Shown one piece after another: positions 46,360 to 55,677 of a DNA stretch of 64,000 bases. The number at the start of each line of letters is the position of its first letter. Position 1 is the stretch's first letter. The stretch is from NCBI RefSeq assembly GCF_022968395.1, contig NZ_JALJQZ010000017.1:1-64000 (forward strand), given 5' to 3'. Source of the DNA: Affinirhizobium lemnae (GTDB lineage: Bacteria > Pseudomonadota > Alphaproteobacteria > Rhizobiales > Rhizobiaceae). A program made the position numbers and the translations under genes. The notes under the pieces were generated by a model, which ran no database searches, was not told the origin of the DNA, and saw only the letters and a list, made by a program, of their open reading frames with translations.

Positions 46360-46385
46360 GGGCTCAATTCCATAAACATGTTGCG

Positions 46386-46426
46386 CGAAAAACCGGCCAG
46401 GGTGAGGCTTCACCGGCCGGGCGCAA
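46386..46426 (-). promoter_or_regulatory. Terminator-like attenuator in the carB leader
   Basis: On the minus strand, just ahead of carB: CCGGCC + GGTGA, loop AGCC, TCACC + (CT bulge) + GGCCGG, then TTTTT, ending 29 bases before the start codon. The stem is very stable. It is flanked by GCGC/GCGC-type sequence that extends as TTGCGC...GCGCAA and could form an alternative structure. A terminator before the gene suggests transcription attenuation. The rest of 46427-46843 holds the carB and ypfJ promoters with no gene. Confidence 0.5.
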
Positions 46427-46843
46427 TGGATGGGTCTTTTCAGGCTAGAAGCGGCTTATAGGGAAATGTTCGCGCGGAAGGAACCCCCAAAATTTAGTTT
46501 CCGCACTTGTCTCTGCCAATAAGGACTGGGGGTCTCTATCTCGTTGTCAGTTCTTTACTGGAATAAACGTATGTCGTCGCATGAGGACAACCTATATCAA
46601 GCCGCCACGAGAATGAACAATCTGCGCTCTCTGTCTTCATCCGGGTCATAGATGACTCAGATTTCTGGCGATAAGCCTTGCTGCAGTCTAGTTTAGCTTC
46701 AGCTTGCAATTGCTGGGCATTCCGCCGCTGCCGGTGATTCTTGGAAGAGGTCCGCGCGTATTCCCGCTTGCATCCCATGGAACGATGGTTGAGATTCCCC
46801 ATTATCGTGCACGCGGCGTGCAGCAACGGCAGAGGGTGCAGCG

Positions 46844-47752
46844 ATGGAATGGCGTGGCAGACGGCAATCGGACAATATCGAAGATCGCCGCGCGGATGGC
46901 GGCGGCGGTTTCCGTTCCGGTCCGGGCTTTCGAATTCCAATCGGTGGCGGCACTCGCGGCGGTGGCATCGGGATTGGCGGGCTGATCTTCATCGTGATCG
47001 TCTGCTTCATTCTCGGCATCAATCCGCTCACGCTTCTATCCGGTGGCGATATCGATCTTGGCGGTGGTGCATCCAGTCAGCAGCAGGCTCAGCGCACGCC
47101 GCAGAATGACGAAATGAAAGCGTTCGTTTCGACTGTTTTGGCGGAAACCGAAGATACCTGGACGCGGGTTTTCCAGCAGCGTGGTGGCCAGTATGAGGAG
47201 CCGAAGCTTGTGCTCTTTCCGGGACGGGTCGAATCTGCCTGTGGACTTGCGTCGGCAGCAACCGGCCCGTTCTATTGTCCGGGCGACCGTAAGATCTACC
47301 TCGATACGTCGTTTTTCAACCAGTTGTCGCACCAGTTCGGGGCTCCTGGCGACTTTGCCGAAGCCTATGTCATCGCTCATGAAGTTGGTCACCACGTCCA
47401 GAACCTGATCGGTGTCCTTCCCAAATTCAACCAGATGCGCAAGTCCATGAGCGAGTTGGATGCCAACCGCATGTCTGTGCGCGTGGAACTTCAGGCAGAT
47501 TGTTTTGCAGGCGTATGGGGTAAGTACACCGACCAGAAGGGTATTCTGGAAACGGGCGATCTTGAGGAGGCGCTCAACGCCGCGCAGAAGATCGGTGACG
47601 ACACATTGCAGCGCCGCTCGCAGGGTTATGTGATTCCGGATAGCTTCAATCACGGAACTTCGGCGCAGCGCGTCAAATGGTTCCGCAAGGGCTTTACGAG
47701 CGGCAACATGCAGGCTTGCGATACGTTCACGCCGAGCTACCAGCAGCTATGA
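46844..47752 (+). CDS. ypfJ: YpfJ-type neutral zinc metallopeptidase
   Basis: A 302-residue membrane-anchored protein. A Gly-rich N-terminus (about 1-45) leads to one helix (GGLIFIVIVCFILGI, about 44-58); the catalytic domain is outside. It has GDRKIYLDTSFF and the zinc motif VIAHEVGHHVQ (HExxH, about residues 177-187) followed by ELQADCFAGVWG with the third ligand Glu. Substrate unknown. Confidence 0.92.
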   Translation: MEWRGRRQSDNIEDRRADGGGGFRSGPGFRIPIGGGTRGGGIGIGGLIFIVIVCFILGINPLTLLSGGDIDLGGGASSQQQAQRTPQNDEMKAFVSTVLAETEDTWTRVFQQRGGQYEEPKLVLFPGRVESACGLASAATGPFYCPGDRKIYLDTSFFNQLSHQFGAPGDFAEAYVIAHEVGHHVQNLIGVLPKFNQMRKSMSELDANRMSVRVELQADCFAGVWGKYTDQKGILETGDLEEALNAAQKIGDDTLQRRSQGYVIPDSFNHGTSAQRVKWFRKGFTSGNMQACDTFTPSYQQL

Positions 47753-48610
47753 TGGTTGCCGGTCAGAAAACTTCAGGCGGATCTCTGCCTCATTGGGTCT
47801 GCTGACGGGGAGCTCTTCGCCAGCTTTCGTTACGACCAGAAGTCTGCCGTTTGCGCGTTTCAGATGTGAGACATGTTCGTCTGCCATCCAATGCGAGCGG
47901 TGAATGCGCTGGCCCGCCACCGGCGCGGTTTCGTTCAGCGCGTCGCTGAAGCGCAACAGGACCAGTTCCTTGCCGCGTGATGTTACCACTTCAGTGTAGT
48001 GGTCCTGCACAGCGAGCCTCAGCAACCTGCCACGGTTTTGGGGTTTCAGCCGCGACAGGATTGCCGGATCGGCAGGATGCTCTGCACTGGATTGCGACGA
48101 CGGCTCCGGCTGAGAGACAGCGGGAGGTTTGCTCTTGTGCTGCAAATCTATCTGCTCATCGGGGTGCCTCTCAGAAGCGGGCGGGCTCATCGTCAGATAG
48201 GTCAGGGCGCAGAGCAGGGGGCTTAGCAAGAGCGAAATCTTGATCTGCTCGATCGTGCTCCCGACAGAAATGGACTGCCCCGTAAACCCCGCCTGCAAAA
48301 CTTCCACCGCAAGGCCAATGGGCAAGGCTGCGATGATCGCGCCGATCATCATGATGGGGAGCCGGTGTCTGCCGCTGCGCCCCAAGATCGTCAGTGCCAG
48401 CACGATGACGAAGCTCGCGAGCGAAAAGGCTGTCGCCTGCAGGAAAAGCCAGAACGCCAGGCGGCGAAGGAAGGGCATCGATGCGCCGGTGCCGAACGGC
48501 CCGACAACCGTGAACACAATACTGACAATCACCATTGTCGCCCAGAAGCGCGACGAGCCGAAAAACCTCTGCAATTCGCGAAGCGTGGATTGCAAATAGA
48601 CGCTTCTCAC
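47747..48610 (-). CDS. LytTR regulator with four membrane helices
   Basis: A 287-residue protein with four hydrophobic helices (about 20-140), a polar Ser/Pro linker (about 155-190) and a LytTR DNA-binding domain at the C-terminus (RLLRLAVQDHYTEVVTSRGKELVLLRFSDAL, IHRSHWMADEHVSHLKRANGRLLV). Membrane-bound LytTR proteins sense signals directly. GTG 48610 after gaggg is chosen. It ends 6 bases inside the end of ypfJ (convergent overlap) and is divergent from the DUF2306 gene. Confidence 0.85.
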   Translation of the reverse strand: MRSVYLQSTLRELQRFFGSSRFWATMVIVSIVFTVVGPFGTGASMPFLRRLAFWLFLQATAFSLASFVIVLALTILGRSGRHRLPIMMIGAIIAALPIGLAVEVLQAGFTGQSISVGSTIEQIKISLLLSPLLCALTYLTMSPPASERHPDEQIDLQHKSKPPAVSQPEPSSQSSAEHPADPAILSRLKPQNRGRLLRLAVQDHYTEVVTSRGKELVLLRFSDALNETAPVAGQRIHRSHWMADEHVSHLKRANGRLLVVTKAGEELPVSRPNEAEIRLKFSDRQPS

Positions 48611-48700
48611 GAACTTTACCCTCACATTAACGCCAATCCAGTTGGCTGCACCCAGGTTTTCGCCAATCTCGGGGACGAATTCAACCGGAGAACCGCCGTC

Positions 48701-49234
48701 ATGATGCTTGCCCCTCTTCTTGAAGCACCACTTGCCGTCCAAATCCATGTGGCCGCTGTTTTACCCGCCGCGGTGCTTGGTGCTTTCCTTCTCATCTGGA
48801 AGGGACGAGGAACTCCGCTTCACAGGCTGTTCGGCAAGATCTGGCTGTTTCTGATGCTCGTTACGGCGGGCTCCAGTTTCTTTATCCATAGCCTTGATAT
48901 GATCTGGGGCTTTTCTCCAATTCATCTACTGTCAGTCATGGTGATTGTCAGCAGCTGGCGCGTTTACCGGACTGCGCGTGCGGGAAACATCCGCGCGCAT
49001 GCCGCGACCGTTCGTCAGCTCTATTTCTGGGGCATCGTCGTGGCAGGCGGGTTCACGCTTATTCCTCATCGATTGATGCATGCAGTTGTCATCAAGGATA
49101 GATCGTCCCTGCAGTTGGTCCTGCTGATCTTCGTGGTCGCTCTCCCGTTGCTGGTTTTCTACCTACAACAGAACCGAAGAATTCGAGCTGCTGCGGCTGT
49201 CGATCCGATCCAGGCGACCCATCAATCCGGTTGA
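48701..49234 (+). CDS. DUF2306 membrane protein
   Basis: A 177-residue membrane protein with about five helices: VQIHVAAVLPAAVLGAFLLIWKGRGTPLHRLFGKIW (family start), SSFFIHSL, and HAATVRQLYFWGIVVAGGFTLIPHR. It matches DUF2306. Function unknown. It is divergent from the LytTR gene, 90 bases apart, and may be its target. Confidence 0.82.
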   Translation: MMLAPLLEAPLAVQIHVAAVLPAAVLGAFLLIWKGRGTPLHRLFGKIWLFLMLVTAGSSFFIHSLDMIWGFSPIHLLSVMVIVSSWRVYRTARAGNIRAHAATVRQLYFWGIVVAGGFTLIPHRLMHAVVIKDRSSLQLVLLIFVVALPLLVFYLQQNRRIRAAAAVDPIQATHQSG

Positions 49235-49363
49235 TGGCTTCATTCAATTCTTCTACTTTATTAGGCAAAAGGGTTGCTACTCTGGAGGGTGTGATCTAAG
49301 TCCGTTCATGGCCGACTGCCCATTTTCCGTGCAGCGGCCTTTTTTCGTTTCCGGAGCATGGTC

Positions 49364-50752
49364 ATGTCCACCGTTCTTGCGCCAGCGCAGTCCTCATCGA
49401 TGTCTGATAACTCGTGGGGCTCCCATGTGAAGTCGACAATCGGGCTTGGCGTTCCGTTTGTCGGCGCACAATTGGCGCAGATGGCGATCAATACGACGGA
49501 TGTGGTGATGGTCGGCTGGCTGGGGACGACCGAACTGGCGGCCGTGGTGCTTGCCAGCCAGATGTTCTTCGTTGTCTTCATTTTCGGCAGCGGTTTTTCA
49601 AACGCTGTAATTCCGCTTGTAGCGCAGGCTGTCGGGCGAGGGGACCAGAAGCAGGCACGCCGTTCGGTGCGGATGGGAATGTGGGTGGTGATAGCCTATG
49701 GCATCGTTACCGCACCAATCCTGTTCTTCTCCAAGGCGATTTTGCTGACTCTGGGGCAGGCGCCTGACGTTGCTGAACTGGCGCAATCCTATCTTCGCAT
49801 TCTCCAGTGGGGCATGTTTCCGGCGCTGCTGGTGATGGTGCTGCGCTCCTTTGCCAGTGCCTTGCAGCGCGCGGGTATCGTGCTTTACGTCACGCTCGGC
49901 ATGTTCGCCTTCAATGCGGTGGTCGACTACGGCCTCATCTTCGGTAATCTCGGCATGCCGAAACTTGGGCTCAACGGTGCTGCGATCGCCTCGCTGAGCG
50001 CCAACCTTTTGGGGTTTGCGTTGCTGGTGGCCTATATTCAGAGCCGCAAGGAAATGCGCGCCTATGAGATTTTCGTGCGGTTCTGGCGTCCAGACTGGAG
50101 CGCCTTTCGAGAGATCTTTGCGGTAGGTTTGCCCATTGGCTTCACCATTCTTGCCGAAGCGGGCCTGTTTACGGCTGCGTCGCTGCTGATGGGTATGCTT
50201 GGAAAGCTGGAACTGGCGGCGCACGGCATTGCCCTGCAACTGGCGTCTATCGCCTTCATGGTGCCGCTGGGTCTGGCGCAGGTTGCCACTGTGCGTGTGG
50301 GCCTTGCCTATGGCCGCGGCGACCCTATCGGCGTCAATCGCGCGGCGGTAACGGTGCTGGTGGTGGGCCTGGGCTTTTCGATCGTTGGAAGCACACTGTT
50401 TGCAGTAGCTCCGGCTTCGCTGGGCCGGTTGTTCCTGGATACGAGCCTGCCGGACGCCCAGCGCGTTCTGGAGCTTGCGGTGCCGCTCATCATGCTGGCC
50501 GGCGCATTTCAGTTGTTCGACGGACTTCAGGCAGTTGCTGCGGGGCTTCTGCGCGGCTTGAAGGATACGCAGGTGCCAATGGTGCTCGCCCTGATCGCCT
50601 ATTGGCCCATCGGTTTCGTATTTGCCTGGGTCTTTGCTTTCCCTCTGGAATGGCGCGGGCCGGGCGTCTGGATCGGGTTTGTGATGGGCCTAACGGCAGC
50701 AGCCGTCATGCTGTGCGTGCGTTTCTGGCTTCTTGTCAGGGAACGGGGCTGA
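49364..50752 (+). CDS. norM: MATE-family multidrug efflux pump
   Basis: A 462-residue inner-membrane antiporter with 12 helices in two MatE repeats. It has VPFVGAQLAQMAINTTDVVMVGWLG (helix 1), GMFPALLVMVLRSFASALQR and, in the second half, VGLPIGFTILAEAGLFTAASLLMG. NorM-type MATE proteins expel cationic drugs with Na+ or H+. ATG 49364 is preferred to ATG 49358, because ggag is then 7 bases upstream. Confidence 0.92.
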   Translation: MSTVLAPAQSSSMSDNSWGSHVKSTIGLGVPFVGAQLAQMAINTTDVVMVGWLGTTELAAVVLASQMFFVVFIFGSGFSNAVIPLVAQAVGRGDQKQARRSVRMGMWVVIAYGIVTAPILFFSKAILLTLGQAPDVAELAQSYLRILQWGMFPALLVMVLRSFASALQRAGIVLYVTLGMFAFNAVVDYGLIFGNLGMPKLGLNGAAIASLSANLLGFALLVAYIQSRKEMRAYEIFVRFWRPDWSAFREIFAVGLPIGFTILAEAGLFTAASLLMGMLGKLELAAHGIALQLASIAFMVPLGLAQVATVRVGLAYGRGDPIGVNRAAVTVLVVGLGFSIVGSTLFAVAPASLGRLFLDTSLPDAQRVLELAVPLIMLAGAFQLFDGLQAVAAGLLRGLKDTQVPMVLALIAYWPIGFVFAWVFAFPLEWRGPGVWIGFVMGLTAAAVMLCVRFWLLVRERG

Positions 50753-50770
50753 AAGGCCTGGTCTTACGCA

Positions 50771-50800
50771 AATGGCCCGCACGAAGCGGGCCATTTTTTT
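50771..50800 (+). terminator. norM terminator
   Basis: A perfect 10-bp stem (AATGGCCCGC / GCGGGCCATT) with loop ACGAA, followed by a run of T residues, 18 bases past the norM stop. carA ends convergently just beyond. Confidence 0.85.
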
Positions 50801-50822
50801 ATTCCAACGCGTCTGATGTGGA

Positions 50823-52028
50823 TCAGCGCTCGGCCAGTGCAGCCTCACCCTTGCGCTCACGCACCAGGTTGATGAAGCGGCGGAACAGGTAGTGGCTGTC
50901 CTGCGGTCCGGGTGAGGCTTCCGGGTGATGCTGGACCGAAAAGACGGGCTTACCTGCCAGGCGCAGGCCGCAATTGCTGCCATCGAACAGGGAAATATGA
51001 GTCTCCTCCACACCTTCCGGCAGCGACTTCGAGTCGATTGCAAAGCCGTGGTTCATGGAAACGATCTCAACCTTGCCGGTGGTGTGATCCTTGACCGGAT
51101 GGTTGGCGCCATGGTGACCCTGGTGCATTTTCTCGGTCTTTGCGCCAAGCGCCAGACCCAGCATCTGGTGGCCAAGGCAAATGCCGAATGTCGGTGTTTC
51201 CGTCTTGATGATATGCTGGATGACCGGTACCGCATACTTGCCAGTTGCCGCCGGATCTCCCGGACCGTTTGACAGGAACACGCCATCGGGGTTCAGCGCC
51301 ATGATGTCTTCGGCAGACGTGTTGGCAGGAACGACGGTTACCTTGCAATCCAAGCCGGTGAAGAGGCGCAGAATGTTGCGCTTCACACCATAGTCGACGC
51401 AGACGATGTGATACTTCGCGTCGTCTGCCTTGAGGTTGTCATAGCCTTCATTCCAGACCCATGGCTTTTCGGTCCACTGCGAAGACTGACCTGATGTGGC
51501 TTCCTTGGCGAGGTCGAGATCCACCAGACCGCTCCACGCGCGGGCTTCCGCCTTTAGCGCTTCGATGTCGAACACGCCGTTCGGGTCATGGGCGATAACC
51601 GCGTTCGGTGCGCCATGCTCGCGGATCCAGGCAGTCAGCGCACGGGTGTCGATACCCGAAAGGCCGATGATGCCGCGACTTGCCAGCCAGTCGTTCAGGT
51701 GCTTCGCCGCACGGTAGTTCGATGGCTCAGTGATGTCTGCCTTGAAGATGGTACCCACTGCGCCGCGGCGTGCTGCTGGCGTCAGGTCTTCCACGTCTTC
51801 GTCGTTGGTGCCGATATTGCCGATGTGCGGGAAGGTGAAGGTGACGATCTGTCCGAGATAGGACGGGTCTGTCAGGATTTCCTGATAGCCGGTGAGCGCA
51901 GTGTTGAAGCAGACTTCTGCCGTCACCTTGCCCGTGGCGCCAATACCGACGCCTTCGATTACCGTACCATCCGCGAGGACAAGGACAGCCGTTGGCTTGC
52001 GAGAGGTCCAGGGTGCAGTGTTGGTCAT
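50823..52028 (-). CDS. carA: Carbamoyl-phosphate synthase small subunit
   Basis: The glutamine amidotransferase subunit that feeds ammonia to CarB. 401 residues. The N-terminal CPSase domain has LADGTVIEGVGIGATGK; the class I GATase domain has the nucleophile Cys in GICLGHQMLGLALGAK and the His-Glu in HHPEASPGP. ATG 52028 (MTNTAPW) after ggag; an in-frame extension upstream has no similarity. carA and carB are 4.5 kb apart here, not in one operon. Confidence 0.96.
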   Translation of the reverse strand: MTNTAPWTSRKPTAVLVLADGTVIEGVGIGATGKVTAEVCFNTALTGYQEILTDPSYLGQIVTFTFPHIGNIGTNDEDVEDLTPAARRGAVGTIFKADITEPSNYRAAKHLNDWLASRGIIGLSGIDTRALTAWIREHGAPNAVIAHDPNGVFDIEALKAEARAWSGLVDLDLAKEATSGQSSQWTEKPWVWNEGYDNLKADDAKYHIVCVDYGVKRNILRLFTGLDCKVTVVPANTSAEDIMALNPDGVFLSNGPGDPAATGKYAVPVIQHIIKTETPTFGICLGHQMLGLALGAKTEKMHQGHHGANHPVKDHTTGKVEIVSMNHGFAIDSKSLPEGVEETHISLFDGSNCGLRLAGKPVFSVQHHPEASPGPQDSHYLFRRFINLVRERKGEAALAER

Positions 52029-52096
52029 AACAGTTTGTCTCCGCCCGTTGCCCGGCCACTCAGCGCGGCAGAGCCATAGGGCCATCTATGGTCGCG

Positions 52097-52122
52097 AAAA
52101 ATGGCGCACGGAAGGTCGCGCC
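52097..52122 (-). promoter_or_regulatory. Terminator-like hairpin in the carA leader
   Basis: On the minus strand GGCGC / GCGCC (10-base loop) is followed by ATTTTTCGCG, ~70 bases upstream of the carA start. The wording after the stem (TTTTTCGCG) is the same as after the carB leader hairpin. The stem is short, so the case is weaker than for carB. The rest of 52029-52347 holds the divergent carA and yqeY promoters; no gene is seen. Confidence 0.35.
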
Positions 52123-52347
52123 TGGCTTTGGATACAATTCTCGTGCAGGTGCGGGAAAATAGTGAAAGTGTTTGCGATGGTCAATCCGAGTTCTCAAGGT
52201 AATCTGTCATTTGAACAGGGTAGATGCAAGTATTCCAACCTCCGAATTGATCCGCATCGCCGGGTGGTTTAAGAGAGCGCCCACCAAAGGCGTCGTGCTT
52301 CAGCAAAACGAAATGCGCGGACGCCTTTACAAGGAGATAAGAAGAAG

Positions 52348-52800
52348 ATGATGCGCGACACACTTTCCAATGCGATGAAGGAAGCCTTGAAGGCCAAGGA
52401 TAGTCGTCGCCTTTCCACCGTCCGCCTGATCCAGACCGCGGTCAAGGATCGCGACATCGCCCATCGCGGCGTAGGCAAGGACCCGGTAACTGACGATGAG
52501 ATCCTGCAGATCCTGCAGAAGATGATCAAGCAGCGCGAAGAATCGGCCAAGATCTATGACGAGGGCGGTCGCGCCGAACTTGCTGCGCAGGAGCGGGAGG
52601 AAATCGAAATCATTCGTTCCTTCATGCCCGAACAGATGTCAGACGAGGCCGTGCGTGCTGCCTGCGAGGCGGTGATTGCAGAGATTGGGGCTCAGGGTCT
52701 GCGCGACATGGGCAAGGTCATTGGCGTTCTGAAAGAGCGCTATGCCGGACAGATGGATTTTGCAAAGGCATCCGGGCTGGTCAAAGAACTTTTGAAGTAA
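52348..52800 (+). CDS. yqeY: GatB/YqeY-domain protein
   Basis: A 150-residue GatB/YqeY protein: KEALKAKDSRRLSTVRLIQTAVKDRDI, KMIKQREESAKIYDEGGRAELAAQEREEIEII and DMGKVIGVLKERYAGQMDFAKASGLVK. The domain binds tRNA-like acceptor regions in GatB; the role of the stand-alone protein is not settled. A ribosome site (aaggaga) precedes the double ATG at 52348. In many genomes it lies upstream of dnaG and rpoD, as here. Confidence 0.93.
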   Translation: MMRDTLSNAMKEALKAKDSRRLSTVRLIQTAVKDRDIAHRGVGKDPVTDDEILQILQKMIKQREESAKIYDEGGRAELAAQEREEIEIIRSFMPEQMSDEAVRAACEAVIAEIGAQGLRDMGKVIGVLKERYAGQMDFAKASGLVKELLK

Positions 52801-52822
52801 GCCGATCTCGATTTAACCTATA

Positions 52823-52866
52823 CGAAAGGGCTGGATCCGGGGAAGAGGATCCAGCCCTTTCGTTTG
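52823..52866 (+). terminator. yqeY terminator
   Basis: A perfect 16-bp stem (CGAAAGGGCTGGATCC / GGATCCAGCCCTTTCG) with an 8-base loop, 22 bases past the stop codon. The T tract is inside the stem end (CCCTTTCGTTTGG). The rest of 52867-53247 has no convincing gene; it holds a perfect 10-bp hairpin at 52893-52921 and the dnaG promoter. Confidence 0.75.
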
Positions 52867-53247
52867 GAGGTCATTTTGTATCAGAGGCAAGCGAGGCAGG
52901 ACTTAGGGATGGTCCTGCCTCTCTATGCCTGGACATTTGCAACGCGCTCCAGGGAAGAGCTGTTGCTGAAGGCGCGAGCGGGGGGCTGCATCTGCGCCTT
53001 TTCTGTCAACCTTCCCGATGGAGAGTGGGACGTCGAGAAGGCATTGGTAGAAAACGCCCCCAGCTGCAAACAATCAAATTACAAAATTATAATTTTTGCT
53101 CCGCAACATGCGCCTTAGTTTGGTCACAAGCCGGGCGAGAAGTAAGAGGTTATCTTGTTTGGAGCTGTGGATAGTGGGGGCTGCTGTCGATGATGATGGC
53201 GCATTGGCCGGGCACGTACTACATGGTTGAATAAGCTTGAGGGTCCA

Positions 53248-55284
53248 ATGCGCTTTTCCAACACTTTCCTAGACGAGATACGCGACCGGGTGCCGATCTC
53301 GACGGTGATTGCGCGCCGCGTCACATGGGACCGCAAGAAGACGAATGTCTCTCGCGGTGACTTCTGGGCGTGCTGCCCATTTCATGGTGAAAAGAGCCCG
53401 AGCTTCCACTGCGAGGATCGCAAGGGGCGCTACCATTGTTTCGGCTGCGGTGTTTCTGGTGACCATTTTCGGTTTCTGCAGGAAATCGAGGGCATGAGTT
53501 TCGTCGAATCGGTACAGACCATCGCCGATCTGGCGGGCATTGCCATGCCGCAGCCGGATGTACAGGCGGAAAAGCGCGAGAAAGAGCGCGCGACCCTGAT
53601 CGATGTTATGGAAATGGCGACCCGTTTTTTCCAGGATCAGCTTCAGAGTGCGGTGGGAGCCAAGGCACGGGCCTATCTGCGTGACCGTGGCTTGAGTGCG
53701 AAGACTATTGATACGTTCCGCCTCGGCTATGCTCCCGACAGCCGCAACGCGCTGAAGGAGCATTTGGCGAGCAAAGGCATTCCGAAGGAGCAGATCGAGG
53801 CTTGCGGCCTGGTGGTGCATGGCGAGGGTATTGCCGTTTCCTACGACCGGTTTCGTGACCGCGTCATGTTTCCCATTCTCTCGTCCCGCGAGAAGGTGAT
53901 CGCCTTTGGCGGGCGGGCCATGTCGCCGGATGCGCCTGCGAAATATCTGAACTCCAATGAGACAGAACTCTTCCACAAGGGCAATGTGCTCTACAATTTC
54001 ACGCGGGCCCGCAGGGCGTCGCAGATCGGTGCCCGCGGACAGGCGGAGCAGGGCACCATCATCGCTGTCGAAGGCTATATGGATGTCATCGCGCTGCATC
54101 AGGCGGGCGTTGAAAATGCGGTGGCACCGCTCGGCACCGCGCTGACGGAAAACCAGCTTGAGCTGCTTTGGCGCATGACATCGGAGCCTGTTCTCTGCTT
54201 CGATGGCGACGGTGCCGGTGTTCGCGCTGCCCATCGTGCCGCCGATCTGGCGCTTCCGCACTTGAAACCCGGCCGCTCGGTGCGTTTTGCGCTTCTGCCC
54301 GATGGCAAGGATCCCGATGATCTCGTGCGGCATGAGGGTCGGGAGCCGTTCGACCGTGTCATGGCGCAGGCCAAGCCGCTCTCCGAGATGATCTGGTCGC
54401 GCGAGACGGCGGGTGGCGGTTTCGAGACTCCGGAAAAGAAGGCCGAGCTCGAGGCGCGCTTGAAGCAGATCGTCTCGGTGATTGCGGACGAAAGCGTGCG
54501 CCGCCTCTACCAGCAGGATGTTCGCGAGCGGCTAAACTCGTTTTTTCGCCCACAATACGGTGCTGGACAAGGGTTTGGAGGACAGGCCTATGGTGGGCAG
54601 GCGCAGCGGGGGCAGGGCCGACGACCAGGTGGTGGTGCTGCCGGAGGCTTCGGCAGCAAGGGGCCGGCGGCAGGTTCGAGCCGTAGCATGAGCGTGTCGG
54701 ATCGTTTGGCGCGGACGGGTGTCGTTCGTGGGTATCAAGAGCTTCCGGCACTGCGCGAGGTCGTTCTGGCGATCACCATCGTCAACCACCCGCAATTGCT
54801 GCTGGAGGAATATGACGAGATCGCCGCCATCGACTTCGATAATCGCGATCTCCAGCGTTTCTGGTCGGCCATGCTCCCGGTTGCAGCTACGGCTGGTCCG
54901 CATCTATCGCGGGACTATCTTTTGGAAAAACTGAGCGCACAGGGTCTAGAGCAACTGGTGGCGGCGCTGGATCAGCAGGTGCGCAATGCGCGTCTCTGGA
55001 TTGCAACCGAACAGGCCGCCATTGAAGATGCGCGAGAAGGGTATCGGCAGGCGCTTTCGCTACATAAGAGGACTAAGGCCCTACGTTTCGAAAAAATGGG
55101 ACTCGAGCGCGAAATTGCGATCGCGACCGAAGCCGGTGATGAAAACAATATCGAGCCTTTGTTGCGGGCGCTTTCGGAAGTTCAGCTCGAAATCACGCGC
55201 ATGGAAAACCAGGAGGCCATCATCGACGGTTTCGGTGTCATGTCAGGCCGCGTGAAAGGCGCAGCGGTTAGTCATGGAAATTGA
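53248..55284 (+). CDS. dnaG: DNA primase
   Basis: A 678-residue primase that makes RNA primers for replication. The zinc-binding domain is CPFHGEKSPSFHCEDRKGRYHCFGCG (about residues 42-67). The TOPRIM core has IIAVEGYMDVIALHQAG and CFDGDGAGVRAA. A Gly/Gln-rich linker (about 445-490) precedes the DnaB-interacting C-terminal domain. ATG 53248 is chosen for the normal N-terminus (MRFSNTFLDEI); the frame extends 7 codons further. Confidence 0.96.
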   Translation: MRFSNTFLDEIRDRVPISTVIARRVTWDRKKTNVSRGDFWACCPFHGEKSPSFHCEDRKGRYHCFGCGVSGDHFRFLQEIEGMSFVESVQTIADLAGIAMPQPDVQAEKREKERATLIDVMEMATRFFQDQLQSAVGAKARAYLRDRGLSAKTIDTFRLGYAPDSRNALKEHLASKGIPKEQIEACGLVVHGEGIAVSYDRFRDRVMFPILSSREKVIAFGGRAMSPDAPAKYLNSNETELFHKGNVLYNFTRARRASQIGARGQAEQGTIIAVEGYMDVIALHQAGVENAVAPLGTALTENQLELLWRMTSEPVLCFDGDGAGVRAAHRAADLALPHLKPGRSVRFALLPDGKDPDDLVRHEGREPFDRVMAQAKPLSEMIWSRETAGGGFETPEKKAELEARLKQIVSVIADESVRRLYQQDVRERLNSFFRPQYGAGQGFGGQAYGGQAQRGQGRRPGGGAAGGFGSKGPAAGSSRSMSVSDRLARTGVVRGYQELPALREVVLAITIVNHPQLLLEEYDEIAAIDFDNRDLQRFWSAMLPVAATAGPHLSRDYLLEKLSAQGLEQLVAALDQQVRNARLWIATEQAAIEDAREGYRQALSLHKRTKALRFEKMGLEREIAIATEAGDENNIEPLLRALSEVQLEITRMENQEAIIDGFGVMSGRVKGAAVSHGN

Positions 55285-55677
55285 GGTCTGATCGGTTCTT
55301 GGTACGTTTGGGTATCTTGCCAAACGGAAAATCATCACCACTTAAGCGACAACCGTGATGTGGTGTGAGGAAGCACGGTGGTTTGCGTTTTTCCACTTTA
55401 ATCGCTGTGTTGGCCGCATAAAGGCTTGACGGGAGGGAAATTTGTGGGAATCACCGTCCTAGACATTCATAGGCGGAGTGAAGCACACCGACATACGATC
55501 ATGGTCCTTCGCCTTAGCGATAACCAGGTTTTGTTTTGTGGCTGACTTCCGCCTTGGTTAATCGGGAATTAATTGTCCACCCGGTACGTGTTCTGGTGCG
55601 ATTCGCGACGCTGTTTTACAGGGTCGTGGCGGCGAAGCCGAAGCGCTGCGAATGACGTCCAAGGAAAGACGAAATAC

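Noticed and set aside
52893-52921. Perfect 10-bp hairpin (GAGGCAGGAC/GTCCTGCCTC)
   Set aside because: No T run on either strand and no promoter pair seen, so it is not called a terminator or RNA gene.
52864-53118. 84-codon frame between yqeY and dnaG
   Set aside because: No ribosome site, no similarity, and it starts inside the yqeY terminator region; treated as intergenic.
53269-54333. Open frame (354 codons) antisense to dnaG
   Set aside because: No recognisable domain and wholly inside the primase gene.
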